Notes under the pieces: model-generated | Seen by the model: the letters and a program-made list of their open reading frames with translations, nothing else | The model's database searches: none | What the model was told of the DNA's origin: nothing | Made by a program: the position numbers and the translations under genes | Source: Theocolax elegans | Taxonomy: Eukaryota; Arthropoda; Insecta; Hymenoptera; Cerocephalidae | NCBI GenBank assembly: GCA_026168455.1 | Contig: CM047425.1 | Location: forward strand, 46,696,362 to 46,760,361 | Reading direction: 5' to 3' | DNA: 64,000 bases | Part shown: piece by piece, positions 38,901-49,893 of the stretch | How positions within the stretch are numbered: the stretch's first letter is position 1 | Layout: each line of letters opens with the position of its first letter

Positions 38901-41852
38901 GCAGAAATTTTTTATATGAAATTTTTGTAATATTTAAAAAAAGGTTAATTAAAATTAAAAGAAATAGATAAAATAAGGGAGTTAGAATTCAAATTATTCA
39001 TTTATCAGATAACAATGTCAGATTCAATTGGAGAATTTATTTATCCGATAGCAGTTTTCAAAGTTTGTTTAGTATAACTCAATACTTGCGGGTTTTGTCA
39101 CCTTCTGGGAAGGTGTTTTTCAAAATACTTTTCGATTTCAGTTTGATTTTAGTTCTTACAGATGCAGAAATTTTTTGCGTGAATTTTTTGTAATATTTAG
39201 AAATATGTTTAATTAAAATTAAAAGAAATAGATAAAATAAGGGAGTTAGAAATCAAATAATTTATTTATCCGACAAGAATGTCAAAATCAATTGCAGAAT
39301 TTATATATCAGATAACTATTTTCAAATTTTGATTAGAATAACACAATCCTTGCGGGTTTTGACACCATCTTGGAAGGTGTTTTTCATAATAGTATTTGTT
39401 TTCAGTTTGATTTTAGATCTATCAATTGCAGAAAATTTTGCGTGAATTTTTTGTTATATTTAAAAAAAAGGTTAATTAAAATTAAAAGAAATAGATAAAA
39501 TAAGGGAGTTAGAATTTAAATTATTTATTTATCAGATAACAATGACAAAATCAGTTGCAGAATTTATATATCAGATAACAATTTTTAAAGTTTGATTAGA
39601 ATAACACAATACTTGCGGGTTTTGACACCATCTATGTAGGTGTTTTTCAAAATACTTTTCGATTTCAGTTTGATTCTAGTTCTTTCAATTGCAGATATTT
39701 CTTACATGAATATTTTGTAATATTTAAAAAATGCTTAATTAAAATTAAGAGAAATAGATAAAATAAATGTGTTAGAAATCAAATAATTTATTTATCCGAC
39801 AAGAATGTCAAAATCAATTGCAGAAATTATATATCAGATAACAATTTTTAAAGTTTGTTTAGAATAACACATACTTGCGGTTTTTGTCACCTTCTGGGAA
39901 GGCGTTTTTCAAAATACTTTTCGATTTCAGTTTGATTTTAGTTCTAACAATTGCAGAAATTTTTTATATGAAATTTTTGTAATATTTGAAAAAAGATTAA
40001 TTAAAATTAAAAGAAATAGATAAAACAAGGGAGTTAGAATTCAAATTATTCATTTATCAGATAACAATGTCAGAGTCAATTGCAGAATTTATTTATCCGA
40101 TAGCAGTTTTCAAAGTTTGTTTAGTATAACACAATACTTGCGGGTTTTGTCACCTTCTGGGAAGGTGTTTTTCAAAATACTTTTCGTTTTCAGTATGATT
40201 TTAGTTCTAACAATTGCAGAAATTTTTTATATGAAATTTTTGTAATATTTAAAAAAGGTTAATTAAAATTAAAGGAAATAGATAAAATAAGGGAGTTAGA
40301 ATTCAAATAATTTATTTATCCGACAAGAATGTCAAAATCAATTGCAGAATTTATATATCAGATAACAATTTTTAAAGTTTGATTAGAATAACACAATACT
40401 TGCGGGTTTTGACACCATCTATGTAGGTGTTTTTCAAAATACTTTTCGATTTCAGTTTGATTCTAGTTCTTTCAATAGCAGATATTTCTTACATGAATAT
40501 TTTGTAATATTTAAAAAATGCTTAATTAAAATTAAGAGAAATAGATAAAATAAATGTGTTATAAATCAAATTATTTATTTATCCTATTAGAATGTCAAAA
40601 TCAATTGCAGAGTTTATATATCAGATAACAATTTTTAAAGTTTGTTTAGAATAACACAATACTTGCGGTTTTTGACACCATCTATGTAGGTGTTTTTCAA
40701 AATACTTTTCGATTTCAGTTTGATTCTAGTTCTTTCAATTGCAGATATTTCTTACATGAATATTTTGTAATATTTAAAAAATGCTTAACTAAAATTAAGA
40801 GAAATAGATAAAATAAAAGTGTTAGAAATCACATAATTTATTTATCCGACAAGAATGTCAAAATCAATTGCAGAATTTATAAATCAGATAACAATTTTTA
40901 AAGTTTGTTTAGAATAACACAATACTTGCGGGTTTTGTCACCTTCTGGGAAGGTGTTTTTCAAAATACTTTTCGATTTCAGTTTGATTTTAGTTCTAACA
41001 ATTGCAGAAATTTTTTATATGAAATTTTTGTAATATTTAAAAAATGCTTAATTAAAATTAAGAGAAATAGATAAAATAAATGTGTTAGAAATCAAATAAT
41101 TTATTTATCCGACAAGAATGTCAAAATCAATTGCAGAAATTATGTATCAGGTAACAATTTTTAAAGTTTGTTTAGAATAACACAATACTTGCGGTTTTTG
41201 TCACCTTCTGGGAAGGCGTTTTTTCAAAATACTTTTCGATTTCAGTTTGATTTTAGTTCTAACAATTGCAGAAATTTTTTATATGAAATTTTTGTAATAT
41301 TTGAAAAAAGATTAATTAAAATTAAAAGAAATAGATAAAACAAGGGAGATAGAATTCAAATTATTCATTTATCAGATAACAATGTCAGAGTCAATTGCAG
41401 AATTTATTTATCCGATAGCAGTTTTCAAAGTTTGTTTAGTATAACACAATACTTGCGGGTTTTGTCACCTTCTGGGAAGGTGTTTTTCAAAATACTTTTC
41501 GATTTCAGTTTGATTTTAGTTCTAACAATTGCAGAAATTTTATATATGAAATTTGTGTAATATTTAAAAAAAGGTGAATTAAAATTAAAAGAAATAGATA
41601 AAATAAGGGAGCTAGAATTCAAATTATTCATTTATCAGATAACAATGTCAGATTCGATTACAGAATATATTTATAAGATAACAATTTTTAAAGTTTGATT
41701 AAAATAACACAATACTTGCGGGTTTTGACTCCTTCAGGGACGGTGTTTTTCAAAATACTTTTCGATTTCTGTTTGATTTTAGATCTATAATTTGCAGAAA
41801 TATTTAATACGAAATTTTTGTAATATTTAAAATAATGTTTTATTAAAATTAA

Positions 41853-42530
41853 TGTTGCGTATGGAGAACGTGATCGGAAAGGGCCGAATAAAAAATTGAT
41901 CGGACGCCGGGACTTGAACCGAGAATCCGCGGGTTTCCAGTCACGAGATCTAACCACTAGGCCACCGTCCGCGATTTCTTGTTGTAGTTGCATTCGTCAT
42001 GATATTTCGCGTTTTCGGTCATCCTACACCTCCTACACCTCCGGATTATTTTTATTCATCATTAACTCTTCTTTATCGACGCGTATCTCGGATCCGCTGC
42101 GTGGAACTTCTGACTTCACGGGGACGAAACGCTTTCATTTATTCATTTTCGAGGCTCGTTCGCTCGGTACACTTAATTATTTTTTCTTCATTAATTAGAC
42201 CACGGAGGATAATGTAGGAACTGTTTTTTACGTGGGTTCGTTCACTCAAAAGAGATACCAGCAGTGAATTAGTGGATTTAATTAGTGGATACTCCCGCAC
42301 AAGGAATGTCATGTATGTTGCGTATAAAGAAGGTGATAGGAGAGGACCGAATAAAAAATTGATCGGACGCCGGGACTCGAACCGAGGATCCGCGGGTTTC
42401 CAGTCACGAGACCTAACCACTAGGCCACCGTCCGCGATTTCTTGTTGTAGTTGCATTCGTCATGATATTTCGCGTTTTCGGTCATCCTACACCGTTCTCA
42501 CTCACGCACCGATCCGCGCGTAGATGTTAC
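41853..42530 (-). mobile_element. TTAA-flanked element, mosaic long form with lost 3' end, copy 8
   Basis: The left TTAA is at 41849-41852. tRNA-like units are at 41901-41971 and 42364-42434 on the minus strand. The first half carries copy-6 markers (GACTTGAACC, CTCGGATCC). The second half carries copy-7 markers (CACAAGGAATGTCATG and the same truncated junction GATGTTACACAGTACTTG). This copy therefore looks like a recombination product, with a breakpoint between about 42092 and 42300. Confidence 0.75.
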
Positions 42531-44474
42531 ACAGTACTTGCGGGTTTTGACACATTCTGGGACGGTAATTTTCAGAATACTTTTCGATTTCAGTTTGATT
42601 TTAGTTCTATAAATTGCAGAAATTTATAAATGAAATTTTTGTAATATTTAAAAAAAGTTTAATTAAAATTAACAGAAATAGATAAAACAAGGGAGTTAGA
42701 ATTTAAAGTATTCATTTAAAAGATAACAATGTCAGATTCGATTACAGAATTTATTTATCATATAACCATTTTTAAAGTTTGATTAGAATAACACAATACT
42801 TGCGGGTTTTGTCACCGTCTAGGAAGGTGTTTTTCAATATACTTTGCGATTTCAGTTTGATTTTAGTCCTATAAATTGCAGAAATTTTTTATATGAAATT
42901 TGTGTAATATTTAAAAAAAGGTTAATTAAAATTAAAAGAAATAGATAAAATAAGGGAGTTAGAATTCAAATTATTCATTTATGAGATAACAATGTCAGAA
43001 TCAATTGCAGAATTTATTTATCCGATAACAGTTTTCAAAGTTTGTTTAGTATAACACAATACTTGCGGATTTTGTCACCTTCTGGGAAGGTGTTTTTCAA
43101 AATAGTTTTCGATTTCAGTTTGATTCTAGTTCTTTCAATTACAGATATTTCTTACATGAATATTTTGTAATATTTAAAAAATGCTTAATTAAAATTAAGA
43201 GAAATAGATAAAATAAATGTGTTTGAAATCAAATTATTCATTTATCAGACAACAATGCCAGAATCAATTGCAGAATTTATTTATCCGATAACAGTTTTCA
43301 AAGTTTGTGTAGTATAACTCAATACTTGCGGGTTTTGTCACCTTCTGGGAAGGTGTTTTTCAAAATACTTTTCGATTTCAGTTTGATTTTAGTTCTTACA
43401 GATGCAGAAATTTTTTGCGTGAATTTTATGTAATATTTAGAAATATGTTTAATTAAAATTAAAAGAAATAGTTAAAATAAGGAAGTTAGAAATCAAATAA
43501 TTTATTTATCCTATAAGAATGTCAAAATCAATTGCAGAGTTTATATATCAGATAACAATTTTTAAAGTTTGTTTAGTATAACACAATACTTGCGGTTTTT
43601 GTCACCTTCTGGGAAGGTGTTTTTCAAAATAGTTTTCGATTTCAGTTTGATTCTAGTTCTTTCAATTACAGATATTTCTTACATGAATATTTTGTAATAT
43701 TTAAAAAATGCTTAATTAAAATTAAGAGAAATAGATAAAATAAATGTGTTTGAAATCAAATAATTTATTTATCCGACAAGAATGTCAAAATCAATTGCAG
43801 AAATTATGTATCAGATAACAATTTTTAAAGTTTGTTTAGAATAACACAATACTTGCGGTTTTTGTCACCTTCTGGGAAGGCGTTTTTCAAAATACTTTTC
43901 GATTTCAGTTTGATTTTAGTTCTAACAATTGCAGAAATTTTTTATATGAAATTTGTGTAATATTTAAAAAAAGGTTAATTAAAATTAAAAGAAATAGATA
44001 AAATAAGGGAGTTAGAATTCAAATTATTCATTTATCAGACAACAATGTCAGAATCAATTGCAGAATTTATTTATCCGATAACAGTTTTGAAAGTTTGTTT
44101 AGTATAACACAATACTTGCGGGTTTTGTCACCTTCTGGGAAGGTGTTTTTCAAAATACTTTCCGATTTCAGTTTGATTTTAGTTCTAACAATTGCAGAAA
44201 TTTTATATATGAAATTTTTGTAATATTTAAAAAAAGGTTTATTAAAATTAAATGAAATAGATAAAATAAGGGTGTTAGGATTCAAATTATTCATTTATCC
44301 GATAACAATGTCAGATTCAATTCCAGAATTTATTTAACAAATAACAATTTTAAAAATTTGATTAGAATAACACAATACTTGCGGGCTTTGTGAACTTCTT
44401 GGAGGGTGTTTTTCAAAATTCTTTTCGATTTCAGTTTGATTTTAGTTCGTTGAATTGCAGAAATTTTTTGCATG

Positions 44475-45197
44475 ATCCTTAACTTTGCGAACGCGAATGA
44501 AAATAAAGGGCAAATAACAAGGGTGAAGGCACGATGGTTACTTTAAAATAAAGGCATTTATCTATTATAAAAAAAAGAGATAATACACGCGTGCCGCTGC
44601 ACGCTAGATCGCAGGTCGATACACGAAAATAATAAAGAGAGAACGAGTGAGAGAGACTACAAAACTGGCACTTACAGTGCGGTGATCTAATAAGAAATCT
44701 GTATTTCCTAAGAAGTCCGCGTAGTTGCTCTTCCTACCTCGTATACAGGTGTGTGGGGTCGCCAATAATTAAATGGACTAAGCAATTTGAACACTCACAA
44801 GGCACCCAGATGAACGTAACGTGAGATGTTGTCAATATAGACACGCGAAACGAAAAACCGAAAAATAACTCTTTCGAATGTTGAAATGAGTATTTCGCCG
44901 GTTAAATTAAGTCTAAGTGCTCTCGCACTTTCAAATCAAAAACTCTCTCTCTCTCTTTCCCTACTTTTACCTTTACGCAGGTACGCGAGAATCGCCGAAA
45001 ATCATCGAACGTTGACCTGTAACAGCTGTAAATATTTATACACAGACTAGACAGAGAGAGAGAGAGAATGTAACGAGTAATATAATATAATTGACTATTA
45101 TATTAATTCGTTACAGCATATGTAATAGAGTGTTTAATAGTGTGAGACCGACTGGTGGTGCAAGTATTATTTTATTATATAAATATACATTATATAC
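44475..45197. other. Unassigned non-coding flank of the satellite
   Basis: The satellite ends inside a monomer at about 44474, and unrelated sequence follows. It contains CT-rich and AG-rich low-complexity runs (about 44940-44962 and 45050-45068) and no open frame of note. I recognise no element. Confidence 0.4.
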
Positions 45198-45622
45198 TCA
45201 CTTATATACCATGCAGTTTTGAAATTCTAATTTAAGAAAATGTTTAAATTAAATGCTCCTAAACTAATCATCTTTGATAAACTTTTCAAATGTAATTCGT
45301 ATTTTATATTGCCATTGTTGAAATTTGAATTTTCTTTTGCCATTACTGTTTATAATAGAATTATCTTAAAAATGCAATAATTAATGTATTTAATTTTTAA
45401 CCCATTGTATATATCATATGGACATTTGGAAAAGTGTATATTATACTTGATTAATATTTATCTTATCTTCAAACAATTTTGCATATGTATTTAAAGCATT
45501 ACATTGAATTTTAGATCCGTTATTATTATTGAGTACACATATATAAATTTTATGAGTTTTATCAGGAATGAGTAAACTGATACACATTTTATCAAGTTAT
45601 ATTCACAACTATTTTTACGTAC
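45198..45622 (+). repeat. Dispersed ~420-bp repeat, copy 1
   Basis: This stretch aligns co-linearly, with small gaps, to 55989-56407. Shared runs include AACTTTTCAAATGTAATTCG, ATTTGGAAAAGTGTAT and TACATTGAATTTTAGATCCG. The two copies have the same orientation and diverge by substitutions and indels. There is no coding capacity. The element type is unknown. Confidence 0.7.
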
Positions 45623-45695
45623 GGAATACATACATATATTATCTTTTCTTGTAAAAACATGATTTTGAAATATATATTACATAAATATTCCACCG

Positions 45696-45720
45696 CGCGC
45701 GCACACACACACACACACTC
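45696..45720 (+). repeat. (CG)n(CA)n microsatellite
   Basis: A short CGCGCGCG then CACACACA alternating purine-pyrimidine tract lies just upstream of the R1-like element. Confidence 0.8.
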
Positions 45721-45974
45721 ACATCCGTGCCGGATTTGCTGGTCCCGCATCGTGGCGCCTCCCTAGGTGGTGCATAGGGAAATGCTTTCCAGATATGGAT
45801 GGTACCGAAAAAATCAAGTATTCGGGGCGAAACAAAACCAGATAGGGGACGGCGCCCCGAAATTAAACCAATTATAGATAGTGAGTTAAGTGATTTTTTG
45901 TTGTCCATGCAGTGTATTTAGGAGTAGTTTAGGTTTTCCTCGATATTGATGAACAAACCATATTTATTTATTTG

Positions 45975-46018
45975 GCGATGTTTCGATGGATATCCTCCAT
46001 CCTCATCAGGCTATACTA
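45975..46018 (-). ncRNA. Hammerhead-ribozyme-like motif, left arm
   Basis: Read on the minus strand: CTGATGA (46003-46009), a five-pair helix GATGG/CCATC, then GAAAC followed by ATC instead of GTC. ATC is still an allowed NUH cleavage triplet. Stem II is better paired than in the right-arm copy. Confidence 0.35.
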
Positions 46019-46089
46019 TTTCGTCAATATATAGGTATACACATCAGAGATGCTGTTAATAATATGTGTATACCTATATATTGACGAAA

Positions 46090-46140
46090 TAGTATAGCCT
46101 GATGAGGATGAAGGATATCCATCGAAACGTCGCCAAATAA
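46090..46140 (+). ncRNA. Hammerhead-ribozyme-like motif, right arm
   Basis: The order CTGATGA (46099-46105), a short helix GATG/CATC, GAAAC (46124-46128) and GTC (46129-46131) fits the conserved hammerhead core with a minimal stem III. Bases next to the core, GC before CTGATGA and GC after GTC, can begin stem I. Weak points are an extra G before stem II and poor pairing further out in stem I. Activity is not implied. Confidence 0.35.
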
Positions 46141-46189
46141 ATAAATATGGTTTGTTCATCAATATCGAGGAAAAGCTAAACTACATCTA

Positions 46190-47517
46190 TATAGATAGTG
46201 AGGTTAAAACAACACTACCCCAAGCGGGCACGGCAGTCCTGTCAAATCCCGCCACTGATTCCGATCGGGTGAAAGCCCCGGTGGTTAGTGCTGATCCCAC
46301 CGATTTTGGGGGGGGGACCAAACTCACGCCGTTAAACTGGTAAGTGCTGAAGAGGTTGGTCACTCGGCCTCTGTAGCATCAAATGCTACGTGTGAGCTGC
46401 CCTCGACTGGAATGTCGAGTGACGCTGACAGAGTTTTCCTCCGTCTGCGTGAGAAAATAGACACCCTAGTGGGGTTTGTTCTTAATAAGAACAACATCTA
46501 CAAAGAGCTGAAGAGGATGGCGAGTGCAACAAGCAGGGCTCTTAATGAATACGCGCGGGTGAACAGTGCTTGACAGCGCCGATAATTAAAATGGCAGATG
46601 CGCGTAAGGATGGAATGTGCCAAACGTCGCCCATCTTCCGCGTTGAAGAGCGTCAAAGGAGGCCGGTGGAGAGGGAAAGGCCCTCACCACCTCAGAATTC
46701 CTCGGAAAAAAGGAAGAAAAGGTTGAAGCAGCCTACTAACAAAAATGGGCCAGCAGATGCTTCGACATCCGTTCCTAAGGCCGGTGGGAACCAGTAAAAG
46801 GTCCCTGACTGGGCTACTGTAGTACGCAAGGGAAAACAGAAAGAAGCTAAACAGAATACGCAGCTGAAGCAAGTCAAGGATGTCGGAGGACCGTCAAAGG
46901 TGTCCAAAAAACCTAAAGCGGTCGTAAAACCAGCTCGTCCCGACGCCATTAAGATTAAAGTGTCAGGAGCGCGAGCCTATCATCCTTCGGCAAATACGGG
47001 CCGCGCCAAACCTCAAGCTGCTGGTAGAAAGATCTCCCGTGTCCGGCGTACCGTAGGAGAAGATTTGCTCATTGAGCTTGGAAGACCTGGCGTAGGAACT
47101 CCAGATCTCGAGGCAGCGGTTTCGTCCACATTACGTAGGTGAGCAGAGGTCCAGATACTGACCCACAAAGAGTCGAGGCCACGACGGCGGAGGAAGTGGC
47201 AGAGGCAATCTCTGCGGTGATCGGGCCAAATATGGTACCTTCTGGGAATATAAAGCTTAGAAGGTCATATGGAGGCACTCAGATGACCAGTGTCCTTCTT
47301 CCCGCATCGGCAGCAAAAAAGCTGCTACAGAATGGGAAGCTTCGGATAGGCTGGGTCAACTGCAGGGCTCGCGGAGCCGATCACGTGTTGTTACCGACGC
47401 CACGAGGTCGGTCACTTCGCAAAGGCTTGCAAAAGCGCAGTCGACCGTTCATCGCAGTGTTTCTGGTGCGACCAAGAGGGCCACAAAGCAGTGAATTCCG
47501 CTGCGGATAAGAACATA
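46190..47517 (+). pseudogene. R1-type ORF1 (gag-like, CCHC zinc knuckles), frameshifted
   Basis: Homologous stretches are spread over all three frames. An N-terminal part reads through a run of nine G at about 46309-46317, where the frame changes. It then continues with a helical segment (DRVFLRLREKIDTL) to a stop near 46574. A lysine/proline-rich middle follows (46600-47140), with a stop at 46797. Then comes the conserved core with TTAEEVAEAI and KLRIGWVNCR (47190-47375). Finally, in another frame, two degenerate CCHC knuckles lie at about 47388-47500 (HFAKAC and CFWCDQEGHKAV are visible; one cysteine position is altered). ORF1 proteins of this clade bind the element RNA for reverse transcription. 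At least three frame changes make it non-functional. Confidence 0.75.
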
Positions 47518-47548
47518 GCCGCGCCTAGGGTTGAAGCATCTGACAAAA

Positions 47549-48072
47549 ATGGTTAGGGTGCTACAAATCAACCTAAACCACTGTGCTGTTGCCCAGGATA
47601 TTCTGCCACAGTTGGTCAGAGAAGAGCAGGCCGACATTGTTATCGTCAGCGAGGAGTACAGGAATCTCATTGAATTGAAATGGGTGTGTGATGTCACTGG
47701 CAGAGCGGCCATCTCGGTATGTGGAAACATGCATGTATCCGGAAAAATGGCCGCTCCCTTCCCCAATTTTACCTGGGTGGAGGTGGCGGGTATGCGAATA
47801 TACAGTTGCTACCTCCCACCCAGTGATAACATCGACGGATTTATAGGATCCCTTGATGCCAATGTTACTAGTGCAAGGCCCTCCCGATTGCCAATAGTCA
47901 TCGGAGGGGATTTTAATGCCTGGGCGACAGAATGGGGTAGTACGAAAATGAACACTCGTGGTCGTACACTTCTCGAGGCCTTTGCGATATTGGAGTTGGA
48001 GATTGCTAACACTGGAACGACTCACACTTTTACCAAGGTGGGGCGGTCGTCTATAGTAGACCTAACCTTCAT
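47549..48072 (+). pseudogene. R1-type ORF2, endonuclease domain only
   Basis: The ATG at 47549 is preferred because MVRVLQINLNHC is the usual start of this endonuclease. Visible motifs in order are QINLNHC (metal-binding Asn), IVSEEYR (catalytic Glu), GGDFNAWATEWGS (catalytic Asp/Asn), RGRTLLEAF, and SIVDLTF (terminal Asp). Known role: nicking chromosomal DNA to prime reverse transcription. The frame is open for about 175 codons and is cut directly after the DLTF motif by the repeat starting at 48073. The terminal His region, the reverse transcriptase and the C-terminal zinc finger are absent. The domain itself looks intact, which suggests truncation was recent. Confidence 0.85.
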
Positions 48073-48975
48073 AGGATTACTATAAATATATTAACGTTAT
48101 TATTACAATAACTGAAGATACGTATTTAATACAAAAAATATATCAACATATCAGTTCTGAGATTATAATGATTAATATGACTAATTGACAGTGACAAGTT
48201 TGTGAAATTTAAACAATGTATGGCAGAATAATAATAATAATAATAATGTTGATACTTTTATAGTAATCCTTCAGATTAATATCATAATTCTTAAAGTGGT
48301 TGTAAAATTGAAAATCCAACATTATAAATGTTAAAAATTATTTTTTTATAATTGTAAAATAATATTTGTATTTTTAGCAGCTTACAGGGGATTAGATGGA
48401 TACTATAACAAGTGGTGATACTTTTCTACCACTCCAAGGTAAGTGCACAAATTTTTTTGCAATGATCATGCTAAGAGATTCATCGTTATAAGGCAATAAA
48501 TATACATTTCTATTAATATTTCAGGCACTTTTCCCAGATATTTTGACCATAAGTGATCTTAATGATTTAGACCCACTCTGGAAATTTATAGGCAGTTTCT
48601 GACTATAAAAAGACATCTTTTAGACAGTATTAGGTTTTCAGAGTCCAGAGCAGAATTACTGATTTTCACTATTTAAGGTTTAAATGACTTACAAGGGTGT
48701 GACAGCATACATGTATGATTTTAAAAGTATTTTTAATGAAAAATTCAGAAAATTTTACAAAAAAGTCACATTTATGGTTTTAGTGAAAAAAGCATCCCCT
48801 GGGAGCTACAAATTCACGAAAGTGGGCATATAATGCTAAAAAGTGCTAAAATGTCAACTTTGATTCACTGTATCTTAAAATAATGGTCCCGTAAAAATCT
48901 GAAAAAATAGGTGAAATACTGGACGTCGTTAAAACATATTCCCATAGTTATATTTCATCTTCGATGTCACAGAGA

Positions 48976-48985
<10 letters not shown>
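48073..48985 (+). mobile_element. AT-rich dispersed element, copy 1 (inverted relative to 62118-63041)
   Basis: It begins with a 198-bp inverted-repeat module (48073-48270). The ends of this module are AGGATTACTATAAA and its reverse complement, and a (TAA)n run lies near 48229-48248. The rest matches the reverse complement of 62118-62846 almost continuously. A good splice donor (CAAG|GTAAGT, 48438/48439) and acceptor (TATTTCAG, ending 48524) flank an 86-base possible intron. A small ATG-initiated frame (48396) would splice but ends 24 codons on, so it is probably not coding. It disrupts the R1 ORF2. The superfamily is not known. Confidence 0.65.
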
Positions 48986-49012
<27 letters not shown>

Positions 49013-49030
49013 TATATACATATACATATA
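48976..49030. repeat. (AT)n microsatellite
   Basis: A long alternating TA run with short interruptions lies at the junction between two elements. A similar (TA)n run lies near the matching end of the inverted copy at 61988-62030. Confidence 0.85.
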
Positions 49031-49821
49031 TGAGCAAATCCACAGAACCTTTAATTTTGGGGAAGCGGGTAATATAGTAGTAAATAAGCAGACTTAGCAA
49101 CATTATAACAACGGTTTCTGGTAAAAAAAGTAATTCGATGAAGGGTCCTTATCATTTTTTTAAAGTTGTTTTCATTAGCTTTTTGTTAGAGGCTTCATAA
49201 AGTTGCATTTTTGCAAATTTGACGATGGAAGTAGTACTCATCTTCTATTTTTTAAGCTTATAGAAATTATAATTCTTCACCAAATTTACAGAAATTTTTT
49301 TTGACAACCTACACCATCTACCCTATTAAACTAAAAGTGTTAGAATAGTGTGCCTTCATGATACAGAAAAATAAAAATCGCAACTCTTGAGGAAGTCAGT
49401 TTTTGTAAATTTAGGAAATTTTAGAATTTGGATAATATACAAAGATAAGTTTTGTTTATAGCTATTTTGACTAATATTGCTTTTTTCGATTTGCAATAAG
49501 GATTCTTATTCTTTTTTGTGCTTAGCTGTGCCTCTTTTTCTTTACAAGCTATTCTACCTTAAACTTTTCAACATCTCGGGCCCCCAGTCTTCCAAATTTT
49601 CATTTTTGCATGGCACACTCGACATTCACAAAAAAAGCATATATAAACTATATCTCTCTACTTTTTAGTAGATTATTGAGTCATCTACGTAAAACCTCAA
49701 ATGAATTTTTTGTTAATTTAGATAATATAAGCTGTATAAAAGTATAAACATTTTATACCTTTGAACTGAAGTCCAAATTGACTATACGAAATAGGTTATT
49801 TCAACAGAAAAGCTAATATAA

Positions 49822-49857
<36 letters not shown>

Positions 49858-49858
49858 G

Positions 49859-49893
<35 letters not shown>

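Larger units (their letters stand above)
1860..44474 (+). repeat. Giant satellite array of ~263-bp monomers in higher-order arrangement
   Basis: The phrase CACAATACTTGCGGG recurs at a spacing of 261-264 bases, for example at 28701, 28965, 29229 and 29492. After subtracting insertions (~7.5 kb) this gives roughly 130 monomers. Monomers fall into two main classes. Class A reads GACACCATCTATGTAGGTG, then ATTCTAGTTCTTTCAATTGC, and ends in ATCCGACAAGAATGTC. Class B reads GTCACCTTCTGGGAAGGTG, then ATTTTAGTTCTAACAATTGC, and ends in TCAGATAACAATGTC. The monomer is strongly AT-rich apart from the GCGGG and hairpin region. No coding capacity is conserved between monomers, because stops and frames differ. 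tRNA-derived elements are embedded and co-amplified. The array could be centromeric or pericentromeric, or a heterochromatin block. Sequence alone does not decide this. Confidence 0.97.
45890..46189. mobile_element. Palindromic insertion in the R1 element, with target-site duplication
   Basis: A ~17-base direct repeat, TATAGATAGTGAG(G)TTAA, lies at 45873-45889 and 46190-46207 and brackets this insertion. It is mostly a palindrome at 45924-46184: two arms of about 121 bases with only three mismatches, separated by a ~17-base loop. The arms are joined as an inverted pair. Each arm carries a hammerhead-like core. Penelope-like retroelements are known to carry hammerhead motifs in terminal repeats that can be inverted, so a solo terminal fragment of such an element is a reasonable guess. 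No reverse transcriptase is present to prove it. An ordinary fold-back transposon is the alternative. Confidence 0.6.
45725..48072 (+). mobile_element. R1-clade non-LTR retrotransposon, broken and 3'-truncated
   Basis: GC-richer sequence starts soon after the microsatellite and holds ORF1 (gag-like with CCHC knuckles) followed by the start of ORF2 (apurinic-type endonuclease). That is the arrangement of the R1 clade of insect LINEs. It is interrupted by the palindromic insertion at 45890-46189. It stops abruptly at 48072, where an AT-rich repeat begins. Reverse transcriptase and 3' UTR are missing. The 5' boundary is approximate. Confidence 0.75.

Noticed and set aside
1860..44474. CRISPR array or bacterial repeat system
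   Set aside because: The repeats are ~263 bp, contiguous and without unique spacers, in a clearly eukaryotic context.
1860..44474. Centromere assignment with a CENP-B-like box
   Set aside because: I found no convincing CENP-B-box match in the monomer, and satellite alone does not prove centromere function.
46692..46949. Minus-strand frames across the R1 ORF1
   Set aside because: Shadows of the plus-strand GC-rich coding sequence.
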